From positions 2,914,001-2,978,000 of the forward strand of contig JADWQD010000004.1 in NCBI GenBank assembly GCA_016110215.1: a stretch of DNA of 64,000 nt, given 5' to 3'. The stretch is from Capronia americana (lineage: Eukaryota; Ascomycota; Eurotiomycetes; Chaetothyriales; Herpotrichiellaceae). The notes below the pieces were generated by a model. That model did not search any database, was not told where the DNA came from, and was given only the letters and a program-made list of their open reading frames with translations. The position numbers and the translations under genes are program-made. How positions within the stretch are numbered: the stretch's first letter is position 1; each line of letters opens with the position of its first letter. Positions 30,519 through 42,664 of the stretch are shown here, one piece after another.

Positions 30519-32643
30519 TTACTGTCCGTTCTGCTTTGCATCTGCAGAATCTGGCGTCGATCGCTGCCTGCGGACGACGGTATGCCTGACAATATCACCC
30601 TCATGTCGGTGTGGCAGCCAGTCACCAATGCCATATTTCTCGGGCGCCTTCCTCACCCCTCGACCGCCACCACCCACGATGAGGTTTCCCGGACGATAGT
30701 GTGGATTCGCCTGCATGCGTCTGATGACCGAGATGTGGATTTGTGCGTGGTCTGGAATGTCTCGAGTTTCGCCCATGGGAAGAGGCCTTGTGACATGAAT
30801 CAACCACTGAGTGCATCATCCTTTGGACCATATTCTTCAAACTTACCAGCGAATTGCTTTCCATTTTCCATCCTGCAGATCCATTCGTCGAAATGGGAGA
30901 TACTCCATCAACTTCCATAAAGACACAGTGGCACGTGGCAGGCCACCGCCAAATTGGAGACAGTCGTGAGCCACAGAGTCAGTGAAGGAGCTCTCGAGTC
31001 TTTCCACGAACGCTTGGCGAGTGGTAGTATCCTCGATTCGTTCGCCAAACTCGTCAACAGCATGAGGCGAGCACCCCAAGCGAGCCATTTTCCTGGACAC
31101 GATTAGCCTTCCTACCGGCGCAAACTCAATAAACGAGCATACCCAGGGTCAAATCTCAATCCTGCTCTTTCAGCTTCATGTACCATCCACACTAGCGGCG
31201 TGTGACTGAGCATCCAGTGCTCTTTGTCTGCGAATATGTGTTAGCTAGTGCTGATATTGACAGAACCAAGAGGGCTTAGAAACTGGTACAGCCTCTCGGA
31301 AAGCAGCGAATGCTCACCAGTCTTATCCCAGCCGCCGCCGATGTCGCCGTGACTACCTGCGAACCTGGCTCTCAGGCTTTAGTGGGTGCATGTGTCTTGC
31401 CATTGCAGCTTTGCTTACCACACTTCTTGGATGTCTTGTGGACGTTGTGCCTGGGAATATGTACGTCTGGCATGCTTCCGCGGCAACTTTGCTCTTTCAC
31501 GAAGATGCTCGGTGGAAGCAGATTGCATAGGTCCAGCGAGACTCTCGGAGGAGCTTTGTGGTAAATTCTGCGCAGGCACTGATAGATGACCACCCGTCGA
31601 ATCCGAGAAAGCAGCTTTTGGGCCTTGCTGTGTTGAGGAGTGGCCGTTTGTCCCTTGATGGCCCACTTTCTCATTCATCTGGGAAAGATCAGACTCGTAA
31701 CGATGCATCTGAGGCTGTATATGGTCCGCTTTCTGATGACCTCCACTGATGAGATCCTGTCGGAACTTGGCCCGCCTTTCGTCGATTGAGACAGCATGCC
31801 GTATGACCTTGGCTGATGAACGAGCAGTGTACGGAAACTTGCTTCTCTGCATCCATGCAGATTCGAACCTGGGAACAGAGTTGACCGTGTCAAAAAGACC
31901 GAGGAACCGAATTCGGCGTACTGGTCTGCTGCTGCGGTGGGTGTCAGATCGCGAGATGGCATCCCTCGGCGACCGGAGCGATGTCGCTCAGCACTCACAA
32001 TGTTTCTCTGAAGCCTCGCATGAACTCGTATTGTTCCGCCTCGGCTTTCTGGGCCTCTTCACTGCCGTCGTTGCTCCTGGCCGCCCATTTGGCATAGGTC
32101 TTCCAAGCAAACCGTATGAGCTCTTCATTACCGGCTGCCAGCAGTCCAATGTGGTCCAACATTTCTGCCAGAAAACGAGCGGTATAGGCCCCTCGGCTGA
32201 ATCCAAAGAAGTACAAGTCATCCTCGCAGCTGTAGTATCGCATGAGGAACTTGTAGCCTCCCATAACGTGGTCTGCGAAGGACGTGCCGATGGCCTCGTC
32301 TTTGGTTTTCAGGTACCATGACCGGATCCGACCAAGAGTCGAGGTCGTTTGTATCTGCGCGAGTGAGAAACCAAGCATTTGATGGGGGAGTAACGTACCG
32401 AGTGAGATGTGATATATGTCCCGATGCCTGGTTGATAGAAGGTGTACATACTCACATCAGTACGATCGAGCATGCGGTAGAGCTTCAAGATGTTGCTGTC
32501 GGTCTCTTTGCCGCTGAATTTGTTCCCAGTGCCCTCCAGGATTATCAACAGCTGCCACGAAGCTTTGTAGAGTGGGCACTTACATCGAAGCACAGCACGA
32601 AAATATTCTTCTGCCGAGTTTGACTGGGTTCGGGGACCGCCAT
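30519..32643 (-). CDS. DUF2235 alpha/beta-hydrolase (Tle1-like catalytic domain), eight exons
   Basis: Assembled from eight minus-strand exons: 32643-32584, 32533-32399, 32354-31999, 31931-31419, 31364-31318, 31227-31143, 31092-30847 and 30786-30519, total 569 aa in phase. No single long frame exists; family motifs fix the splices. Exon 1 plus 2 make NIFVLCFDGTGNKFSG; exon 2 ends FYQPGIGTYITSHS; exon 3 has DHVMGGYKFLMRYY and the nucleophile elbow FFGFSRGAYTARF (S118); exons 3-4 join as FRETFSRPVRRIRFLGLFDT; exons 4-5 as EVWFAGSHGDIGGGWDKT; exon 7 holds LWKLMEYLPFRRMDL and exon 8 PGNLIVGGGG. The domain is shared with bacterial type VI phospholipase effectors, but fungal members are intracellular proteins of unknown role. 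A variable linker (about residues 215-315) separates the core halves. Splices 6 and 7 are the least certain. Confidence 0.85.
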
Positions 32644-34386
32644 TGTAAAATAACCTCGCAGTCAAGCGGAGGAAACAGGTAACAGCATAAGGATAATAAC
32701 CGCAAAGCGAGGGAGTTGATAACAAGGTGGGATCACAAATGTAGACTTCGATCGGGCCAGCCACGGCAAGGGAGCACGAAGGAAAGGGAATCATCCATCA
32801 AGCATTGACGTAGATAGTGTTGTGCAGTCCTTTCCACATGGCCTTTTGGGGAGTCACAGCAGGATTCTTTCCTTCCATGTCGTGACCGACCTGCACGCTT
32901 TCGCGGTCAGGCTTCACCGCCCATGTCCATCAAACTTCATCATCGTCAAGACAAGATGGCAGCGCTCGGTTGCCGGGTCGCGGGGTCCATGGATCTGCGG
33001 CAGAGCTTGAGCCAGTGGGCAGCGCATTTTGATTCGAGACGAAATTTAGCAAAGAATGCAATGTGTACGTGAAATGCCTGACTTCGTTGCGTGTGGTGGT
33101 TGGTGCAGTTACACAACGCCGTTCATGTACCCACCGGCATAAATGGTATCTCTGTTGCTGATCGCTCGCTAATGGCCTTCGGTAGATGAGGCTATTTACT
33201 GTACGAGGTATCTTCCGTATCGATCATGCCTCGATTTGCAATCAGGAGTCCGAAAGAGATCGCAGCTTGACCGATTTGCTGTCATCTGGGTAGACACTAA
33301 CTGGAAACGTAGACGCCCTGTGGATGCCGCTGACCGCTAATCGACATTGCTTGAACCGATTGTTTAGAATACTGTTTCGTAGATTGGGTGTTGAAGGAGA
33401 GCGATCGACATTTGACCTGACAAGCGAAAGATAGTCGAACAGACCGTCTTGATACATGACGATATCCGGTCGAGATGAACCCAAAAGCGGGAGACGAGGA
33501 GGCTGGATTCGCTGCCGGTCCGGTCCGAATGAGGGGGTACCGACACCCGGAGTTGCGTAATTGGTCGCTTAGGGAACGCCTATTACGCCTAGCGAATGCA
33601 GCCGGCGCCCCGCCAAGGTTTCCGGACGCCCCTAACCACATTCCGACAGCTGTCACCTGCGCCGCTGGACTTCCACCTGTCCTACCCACTCCCTTCCTTC
33701 TCAAGAAAATGATTGACAAGGCCGTGTTGGCAGTAACGTATGTGCGCCATCATCACGTTTCACGTAAAACATGAAGGGGGATCACGGAAAGCGTTCAACT
33801 CTTTGCCCCGCTTCGTGCGCGCTGTTTTTTCAGTGACGCTCGATACAAGATACTCTCCTTACAACAGGACGATTACGAGTCCTCAGTGGCCCGACGTGAA
33901 GGAACACCGGTCTAAGTGATGGCCCGCTCGCCCAGTCATGGAGCCCGAGATTTTGTTGATCTTCACAAGGACCGCACAGACGGGCGTACGGAGCCATCAT
34001 GACTCTTCCGGGTAGGCAAGAGCTATCACCTCGATGCCATTGATACGTCTACTTACCGCAACTGCAGACGTCTCAAGCCATCCAAGTAGGTGTACATGAT
34101 ACAGGACCGGCATGTACCGCTTCGAGCCATCCCTTGAGCTACTTCCCCACCGCCCCTACCTTCACACAGGCCATGGTAGACAGTCTGAGTTCCTTGACAT
34201 GCATATGGAGTTCCGATGATCCTGCTCGGCAGCTCCTTAGGTCGATGTTAGAATCATTCCTTGCCAGAGCTGTGGTCTGAAGCTACTCGGGTCTCCCAGG
34301 CTCAACCCTTTCTTTCAAAATCTCTCCTCTCTTCTTTATATCCTCACACTTGAGCGTAACCTGCATTCCGGACAACGACTTTCAGC
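32644..34386. other. Divergent intergenic region, no gene seen
   Basis: 1.7 kb between the 5' ends of the DUF2235 gene and the Ppo gene. Frames here are short and without motifs. A TATA-like ttatat at about 34337 lies roughly 50 bp before the Ppo ATG. Confidence 0.5.
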
Positions 34387-37300
34387 ATGCCATTATTCCG
34401 GAAGCTCTCTTCGAGCTTCAAAAAGAACAAGACCGTTAATGGCAATGGTGGCAGTAGTGCTCTCCCGACCGTTAATGAATCCAAGGCATCTCCTGCGGTA
34501 AATGGCCACAACACGAACGGTACGGCGACCAACGGTGCATCGATAGGCCAGAGCCTGCAGAAGACCAAAGATGTCCAACGAGCATCAACATACAAACCTC
34601 CCCACTCCCCACAGTCTGCAGAAGTAGGGCAGAAGGACGACGGTGCGCCAGCGACACGCAAGGACGTTGAGAGCGCTTTTACACAATTCGCAGAACTAAT
34701 CCACGCGGCGCAGCGACCACTTCCGACCCAGTCAGGAGACGGCCAGTACCTCGAGAAGGAAGAACCAACTGGTTTCTGGCAAGATCTCAAGCATCTGGGG
34801 TTCAAGGATGCCCAAGCAGCCCTGCACATGGTTGAGGACAAGCTGTCTGGCGGTCCAGTTGATGATCGCAAGATGCACATGGAAGAGGTCATGCAACTCC
34901 TCGCCGCTCTCCCCGATCGCTCTGCAAATCGGGCCAAGCTCACCGGCTCGCTCTTGGATCTCTTGTGGAACTCATTGCAGCATCCGCCGATGTCTTATCT
35001 TGGAGACGACTTCAAATACCGCTCTGCCGACGGATCGAACAATTCCTACATCTTTCCTAAACTCGGTGCCGCCAATACACCCTATGCACGTTCAGTCCAA
35101 CCCAAGACGGTGCAACCGGGGGCATTGCCCGATCCCGGGCTCTTGTTCGACTCGCTTCTGGCAAGAGAAGAATTCAAGCCTCATCCCAATAATGTCTCAA
35201 GCATCTTCTTCAATTGGGCCTCCTTGATCATTCACGGTATGTTTTTCCCCAGGGATGTGGTTTGATGATCGCAAGCTGACATCATCAAGACCTCTTCCAA
35301 ACCGATCACCGTGATTACAACAACAGCAAGACCTCCAGCTACCTGGATCTCTCCATTCTGTACGGCGACACTCAGGAAGATCAAGATATGATGAGAACGT
35401 TCGAGCACGGCAAGATCAAGCCAGATTGCTTCGCCGAAGAAAGACTCCTCGCGTTTCCACCATCTTGTGGTGTTATGCTTATCATGCTCAATCGATTCCA
35501 CAACTACGTGGTCGAGCAGCTAGCCCTGATCAACGAACACGGCCGTTTTACGCCACCCTCTGACAAACTACCGGGAGAAACATCGAAAGCAGCGTGGAAG
35601 AAGTATGACAACGACCTGTTCCAGACCGGACGCCTGATCACTTGCGGCTTGTACATCAACATCACGGTAAGTATGCTTGCACGCTCGACGATGTTGAGAC
35701 TATCTAGGCAGTAGCTGTTATACCTCTGTCGGCGTCGACACATGCTAATTAAGGTCTTAGTTATATGATTATCTTCGCACTATCGTGAATTTGAATAGAA
35801 CTAACAGCACATGGACATTAGATCCACGTGTAGATGCACCAAAGAGCTTTGGGAGTGACGGCACCCCACGAGGAGTCGGCAACCAAGTCAGCGCCGAGTT
35901 CAGTCTCTCGTACCGTTGGCACTCCTGCATAGGACAGATGGATGAGGCTTGGACGGAAAAGGTGTACTATGAGTTGTTCGGGAAGAAGCCGGACGACGTC
36001 TCGCTCAAGGAATTGATGATGGGACTCGGGAAGTACGACCACGATCTGCCAAAGGATCCTCTGCAAAGACCGTTCGCTCACCTCAAGCGTGATGCCCATG
36101 GTAAATTCGAAGACGGCGAACTTGCAAAGATCATGCAAGCTGGCGTTGAGGAGGTTGCCGGCTCGTTCGGAGCTCGAAACATTCCCAAGTCTCTCCGAGC
36201 TATCACCATTCTAGGTATCATGCAAGGGCGGTCATGGAACCTCTGCACACTCAACGAGTACAGGAAGTTTTTCGGCTTGAAGACCTACGACACATTCGAA
36301 GAAGTCAACAGAGATCCGTATGTCGCCGAACAGCTCAAGCATCTGTACGAACATCCAGACTTCATTGAGCTCTACCCGGGGCTCGCGGTCGAAGAATACA
36401 AGGCACCCATGGTCCCAGGTGTGGGTATCTGTCCCACTCATACGATCTCCAGGGTGGTTTTGTCCGACGCTGTTGCCTTGGTTCGTGGTGACAGGTTCTA
36501 CACTCTCGATTATACACCCAAGAACCTCACCAATTGGGGCTACAACGAAGTCGCGTATAACCTTGCCGTTAATCAGGGCTGCGTATTCTACAAGCTCATG
36601 CTCCGAGCTCTACCGAATCATTTCAAGGCCAATAGCATCTACGCTCACTGTCAGTTCGTCCCATGTCTATCATTCCATGTCGATGCTGATGAAGCCTAGA
36701 TCCAATGACGATTCCAAGTGAAAATGCCAAAATCATGAAGAATCTCGGGCGGTACCAGGACTACGACTGGAGTCTACCGGAGTACATCCCCACCCGTGTC
36801 ACCCTGACGTCGTACCAAAGTGCCAAATACCTCTTGGAACGGGCTCAAGATTTCACAGTCATGTGGGACGACGGCCTGGGCTTCGTCATGGGCGATGGAG
36901 GAAAGAAGTTCTGTCTCGGAGGCGATACCATCTTCCACCGCAAGCAACGTCAGACTATGAGTCAGCTCATCTACAGAGATAAATGGCACGAGCATGTCAA
37001 ACACTTCTACGAGCACATTACCCTTCGACTTCTCCATGAGAAGAGTTGTAACATTGCCGGCATCAACCAAGTGGACTTGACTCGAGATGTTGGGAATCTG
37101 GCCCATGTTCATTTCGCGGCGAATATGTTTGCCTTGCCCCTCAAGACGGCCGAAAATCCCAACGGCATCTTCTCAGAGCAGGAGTTATGGATGGCAATGA
37201 GCGTGATCTTCACCGCGATCTTCTTTGACTTTGAGCCCACAAAGTCATTTCCACTTCGCTTGGTAGCGAGAAAGCTCGCAAACATGCTGGGCAAGCTCAT

Positions 37301-38173
37301 CGAAGTCAATATTAAGTCTGTTACGGCCACTTCCTTTGCGTCCAAATTCTTCGACAGTCGGAGGGAGAATGCAAACGCGTTGGCCGAGTACGGCATCCAC
37401 ATGGTCCGGCGCCTAAGCGAGACCGGCATGGGCACCTACGACATGGCGTTCAGCCAGATCATGCCAACCGCTTGCGCGATGGTGCCGAATCAGTCTCAGG
37501 TCTTCACGCAGATCATGGACTACTACCTGAGCGAAGAAGGACTCAAGTATCTGCCGGACATCCAACGCCTCGCCAAGGTTGACAGCAAGGAGTCCGACGA
37601 GAAGCTCCTTCGCTATGTCAATGAAGGCATCCGTCTGAACGGCACCTTCGGAAGCTACCGTCGCGCCGAGGTCAACCATACCTTTGACGACGACGGACAA
37701 GAAATCTCAGTCAAGCCCGGCGACAAGGTCTTCTGCGGGTTCGTCAAAGCGGCGAAAGATCCCCAAATCTTCCCTAATCCCAACGACGTCCGTCTTGACA
37801 GACCCTTGGAGTCATACATCCACTACGGGATTGGCGAGCATACCTGCCTTGGCAAAGACGCCAGTCTGGTGGCCTTGACGGCCATGCTCAGAACAGTGGG
37901 CAAGCTGGAGAACCTGCGTAGAGCCCCAGGACCGCAGGGCCAACTGAAGAAGGTAAGCCATCGACGACGCAACCCCTTGCACAACGACTTTTCCCCTCCT
38001 GTAGCGGGACCCCCTGACTGACCGCCTTTACCATACTCTAGGTGCCCAGAGACGGAGGCTTCTATGTCTATATGCGAGAAGACCACGGCTCGTACTTTGT
38101 CTTCCCCTGCACGTTCAAGGTCCATTATGATGGGACATTGCCGCCCCTGACCAAAGCTAAGGCCGAGCATTAA
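34387..38173 (+). CDS. ppo: Psi-factor-producing oxygenase (fatty-acid heme dioxygenase / cytochrome P450 fusion)
   Basis: Five exons, 34387-35236, 35290-35666, 35761-36649, 36700-37952 and 38042-38173, give 1166 aa. Ppo/linoleate diol synthases oxygenate linoleic or oleic acid and then rearrange the hydroperoxide to diol or epoxy-alcohol oxylipins that control sporulation and secondary metabolism. The N-terminal peroxidase-type domain has the distal histidine in SLIIHD (H283, at the exon 1/2 junction), LDLSILYG, and the Tyr-x-x-His pair Y460/H463 in SLSYRWHSC. The C-terminal P450 domain runs from about residue 720 with the thiolate cysteine C1088 in HYGIGEHTCLGK. A heme-thiolate Cys is retained, so a full two-step enzyme is predicted. 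The final small exon closes the P450 with FVFPCTFKVHYDG. Paralogue identity (PpoA, B or C) is not resolved. Confidence 0.95.
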
Positions 38174-39437
38174 ACCATCTGGCTAGATATGATCATAATT
38201 GTTGACAGGTACGCAGTAGGAAGGAGGAGAGTACGTCAATGCTATCTTGCTGGCAAAAAAAGCTGACTCCACGGAGATGGGCGGAATGGGGGTTACCTCC
38301 TATGTAGGTCGTAGCATAATGAATACGAGGTAGCACAATGACAAGATGTACTATGAAATACTTGGGCTTGCCTTTGAACTATGAGACAAGCCTCGCTTTT
38401 TCACCAAGAAGCGCGGCTTGTTTGAGGCCAGAGCTGGTGGGCGGCAGGCTTAAGAGTCAAGTTCCAGGCCTGGAACTCAACTTGAAGAGGATCGGGGCGC
38501 CCCCCACGACGCCTAATTAAACAGCACAAGCGCCGTTCTCAGGGGTATGATAATCCCTCGGGTAACCTTCCGCGCCTTCTCGGTCACAATACGGTGTTGC
38601 GGCACGTGCGGGTGGCCATCAACAATAAATGCGCCGATTAATGATTTGCTCTACCGTAGACTTGGCGCTCTTCGCAGCTTGAAATCCGCTTCAATTCCAT
38701 CTCACAAGGAACCGTCAAGACCGCGACGGAGGACTTAGACGCACTCACACTCATATGGCCGAGCAATTACTCTGATGAGGTTGTCTATACGATCGGCGCA
38801 CCCAGATGTGTTGCACCGTCGCGGCGATCGGAGATTCAGCTCAGGCGTCCCATGCGTTGACAGCTGTCCCGCACACGGTCGATGCAACTCTTGCCACGAA
38901 GATCGTACACTGGCGCTGAACTTGTGCACGAGTACGGCTTCGAGGAGAATCTTGGAAGCTGGGGTCTAGCATCCCAATAATCTATTGGGTTCACATGCTT
39001 TCCCCTCGTCGCCATCGGTGTCCTGATCGACCGCCTCGCAGCAGCCCATGTTCCGCCTGTGACGTCGTAATGCAACACACAATCCGTCATCGGTCAAACA
39101 TCCATATGCAATGCGACAATGTATTCGACAAAATGCTGAAGCTTCAGGGCAAATCGGCGCATATCGCCTGCCTACATTTGCAGGGCTGAACTGGACCTCT
39201 GGCCGAATTTGACTTCCAACAGCCAACAGACTGGTTTTCTGGCGCCAGACATCGTTTACTAGCACAACCCTCCATGGGCACCTCGACAGAGGCCTTGGCG
39301 CGCCTCAACGAGATGCCTGGGAGACACGGACTCCTCTCGCATGCTCAAAAGGCTTGGGTGCTCTTGCAAAAGGGGATGCAACTTCATTTGCACCTGAGAA
39401 TGTAAGTCTTCCTATCGAAGCATACTGCACAGTCACC
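38174..39437. other. Intergenic region, no gene seen
   Basis: 1.3 kb between the Ppo 3' end and the next membrane-protein gene, same orientation. Only short unrelated frames. Confidence 0.5.
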
Positions 39438-41010
39438 ATGGCGGCAAAGAGCGGTTTACTCGGCTGTTTTGTTGTGCTCCTGTTCTTGTCTTTTACACAC
39501 TTTGCTATAGCCGCAGGAACAGAGCAGAAAACAAGATGGCTCATTCCTCGAACCAACATCACTGGACCGAATCCGAATGACTATGAATGTGAAAGTGCTC
39601 GGGCGGCCGACTATTACGGCATTGGCGTCCGTCTGGTAATTCGTGTAAGCTGCTTGCAAATGTGGCACGCTGACGTCGTCCTTCTCAGGGTATCTACTTC
39701 TCCTGGATAACTGGCTGGGCGGTGAGTCTGATCGACCATAATCTCACGCCGTGCAGACTGACTCGGCAAAGGCAAATTCATTTGTGCCTGGAGATATTGG
39801 CGGAGCCTTGGATACAAACGCCATATTCCTCTTCGCGAATCTTGTGGCTATGGTCAGATGCACCATCACAAAGGTCTTGACGCAACTCGATTGTGTGATT
39901 CTCATGCACTTGTCTGGTGGCACAGTGTTCTCGGTGCTCAGCCTTTGGGGGTATCGAACTTGCCATTACCTCGGGGAAGGTCCAAAGGGGATTCGCCATT
40001 TTGGAGGCTTCGGCACACATTTGAGGCTGCTGCTCTCCCTGGCTGTTGCAGTTTACGGGCTGTGGTTCTGGATCATTGGTATTCAACCAGACACCACTGA
40101 AGTCAACGTGGACACCGGCCCGTGCAAGACTGTGTATACCTTTATGTTTGCGAAAGTCCGCGCGGACGGCGGCGTAAGGATATTCTACATCATCATATGC
40201 GTCGGATGTGTCGCCTACTTTGGCGTTATGTTGCTCGCATCCTCCCTGGCCCTCTATGCAAGGGTTGCGAAGGCGGTCAACTTAGCGAAGCAGGGGAAGT
40301 GGCGAACGAGCACTCGGTTGCATTATGCCACTGGACTGTGTCACAAGGAGTGAGTCCCGGAAGAGTGCATTCGCGGCCTGCGATGCCTTGCTGACTGTTC
40401 GGACTTTAGGCTTCGGAGGATCTTCTACTTCCTGAGGGTTGGCAATCTGATCTGGATAGTGTGGTCCATGATACTAGTCGAATGCACCCTCAACTTCAAC
40501 CATGTCAAGGAGGTGCTTGGTCCCGGCAACCGCATCTTCTTCCCTTCTCAGCTCATCCCTATGATCATCGGATGCTTCAGCTTTGTGCGGCTGATGTACA
40601 AGGTTTTGGAGCAATGGCGAGATCCCGATGATGAGCCCTCACTCCCCCACAATCCCCGCCCCTCTGGGACACGACAGGACTTCCCCGGCACGAAGAGGTT
40701 CTTCAAGGTCTTCGCACCGCCGACCAATGCTCTCAACCCACGTCCCCAGCTCCCAGAGGACATGCCGCCGGAAGACACGGACATTGACGAACTTGTACAA
40801 GATGAACCCATTCGATTGAGGTACCTTGTCACCTGGCTGCCGTGGCTCTCACTGCTCCATTGGTGGACAAAGGACGAGCAAAAGCCACGCAAGCACGATG
40901 CGGAAAATGTGGAAAGGGGTCGATCACATTCGGCATCTTCGACTCTGCGAGGGACGCCCACTACGCCAACCTTTGTCAACCCGTACAAGTCCCAGCTTCA
41001 GACTCCGTGA
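39438..41010 (+). CDS. Multi-pass membrane protein of unknown function with signal peptide
   Basis: Four exons, 39438-39635, 39689-39721, 39772-40349 and 40410-41010, give 469 aa. The start has a strong context (caccATGg) and begins a signal peptide (MAAKSGLLGCFVVLLFLSFT). A lumenal part with NITGPNPNDYECESARAADY is followed by about seven hydrophobic segments: GIYFSWITGWA, NAIFLFANLVAMV, VILMHLSGGTVFSVLSLWGY, LLLSLAVAVYGLWFWIIGIQ, IFYIIICVGCVAYFGVMLLA, VGNLIWIVWSMILVECTL and LIPMIIGCFSFVRLMYKVL. A proline-rich cytosolic tail follows. I recognise the layout as a conserved but uncharacterised fungal membrane family and cannot assign a function. The 11-codon second exon depends on a 50-nt intron; a 35-nt alternative ending at 39756 adds five residues in frame but is unusually short. 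Confidence 0.75.
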
Positions 41011-42664
41011 CGCCAACATGCTGCAGGTGAAAAGACGAAACCTAGTTGATCCTCTCCATTCGGCCTCGTGCAACAGAATGTATTGAGATTGGGTACTGTT
41101 GGGGCCTCCCATGTGACAGTGTAACACAATTATATAATTTTCGGCGCCAACGTGTAATCAATGTACGTATATACCGAGCACAGCAGCATCTTGACACCAG
41201 CCTCCTCTGCCTGGGCGGACTTCATTGGCCTTGAGCATCACGTGGAGAGAAAATGCCCGGGGGCCAATTCACGTACGGAGTACGTAGTCCGCAATTTGCC
41301 TCAAGGCCAGGCGCGCGACACGGCATCAGCCTGAAATCTCGTTTGGTCGTCTCGCCAGCCTCGTGCGAGATCAGGTCGCACGTCACTCGCGTCGCTCTCT
41401 CGACAGCTTGATACCAGCAGGATACTTCACGTGGTCACAAGCGAGATGGGCTGGAAACCTGAACGGCGACCTGAAGGTGAAGGCACCTTGTGAGACGGTG
41501 TGAGACATGGCCAACGTGCAGCTGCGCTTTTACCAAGGCCCGGAAGTGGAGAGCCGACCCCCTGGAAAATAGCCCCTCTACACGCTATTGAGTGGCCAGA
41601 CACCGCCTGGGGCTGCACCATGTCCTTCCTCTTTCAGCCTGGCCGCAGCCAAAAGAAAGGCTTGGAGGCTGAAAAGCGTCAATTTCAAGAGGCTCCCCGG
41701 AAAATCGTCAACCAATGGCCCCCTTCTGGGCTTTGTCCGAGCCGTATAAAGCTGTTCACCCAATCTCGGGGCGTCGACCCCGGTTTGTCCGGCTCCATTC
41801 AATCTGCACCCGTGGGTGCCATTTCTGGTTTTGCCGATCTAGCTCCTCAGTTTGGCGACGGCCTTGACGAGCTCGAGAAACACGTTGTCCGTCGTCCAAC
41901 GCTTCTTGCAGTATCTTGCAGCTATCATGCAGGTCGACCTCATCCTGCCCAGGGCCACGAGCGAATACCGGTTCATGCTGTGCTTCAGATAGGGTCAAGT
42001 TCCCGGCGAACACGTAACACCCGCAACAATGGCCCTCGACTTCTGACCTCGCACGGCAGATCCAGCCTTGATTCCAACGCATAATTTCCCGGCCTTCACA
42101 TCCATGAGACGGCTCGTGGGCGTGACTATGCCCTAGCGGGTCTCGTCAACGGAAGCTAGTCGGCACGTTTCCATTCTCCTCGTTCTGGCTTGCTTCTTGA
42201 TGACGATTTGGACAATCCGACGCCCCTCGCGTCCCAAATGGTACGGTGATGCGAAGGCGTGGCTTGACCCATCACCTTCAATTTCGCTCTTAGTTTGCCA
42301 TGTCCCCAGCTTCAAGGCCTTCCAGATCCGCCCTAAACTGTTCTTTTCCACTTCGTTCAAGAGTCTTGCCGTTGCCGGGTGGGGAGGAGAGCTGCCTCGA
42401 CAGCATTTTGGCTTTGTTGTCTCCGTTCTCTTGCGCTCGTGGTTGTTACTCGACACTCTTGGGTGAAGTCAGATATTCTCCGCCCTCGAATCGCAGACCA
42501 GAAGCCACGTCAATGGTCACTCAGGATTCTTGCTCCCAGAGTTGCAGTGCCTGAGGCGGAACCCTCACCGCCAAAAGACCTCTCCGGATGCGTTAAAAGT
42601 CTGTCGTCTGCGGCAAGAGCGCATTTCGAACAGCACACGCATACCCATCGTCCGCAACGGCAAC
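41011..42664. other. Intergenic region upstream of the TMEM198-like gene
   Basis: 1.7 kb with two CACGTG cores (about 41240 and 41427) and a GTACGGAGTAC motif at 41273-41283. An in-frame extension of the downstream gene reaches 42530, but the signal-peptide ATG at 42665 is the better start. Frames at 41500-42084 look non-coding. Confidence 0.5.

Noticed and set aside
31093..31142. A 23-nt intron at the exon 6/7 junction of the DUF2235 gene
   Set aside because: Too short to splice; a 50-nt intron with donor GTATGC and a CTAAT branch site fits phase and family sequence better.
31850..31875. gattcgaacctgg resembling a tRNA T-loop
   Set aside because: It is coding sequence of the DUF2235 gene on the minus strand (PRFES) with no acceptor stem or anticodon arm.
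41500..42084. 194-codon plus-strand frame
   Set aside because: No signal, domain or good start context; probably promoter or leader DNA of the TMEM198-like gene.
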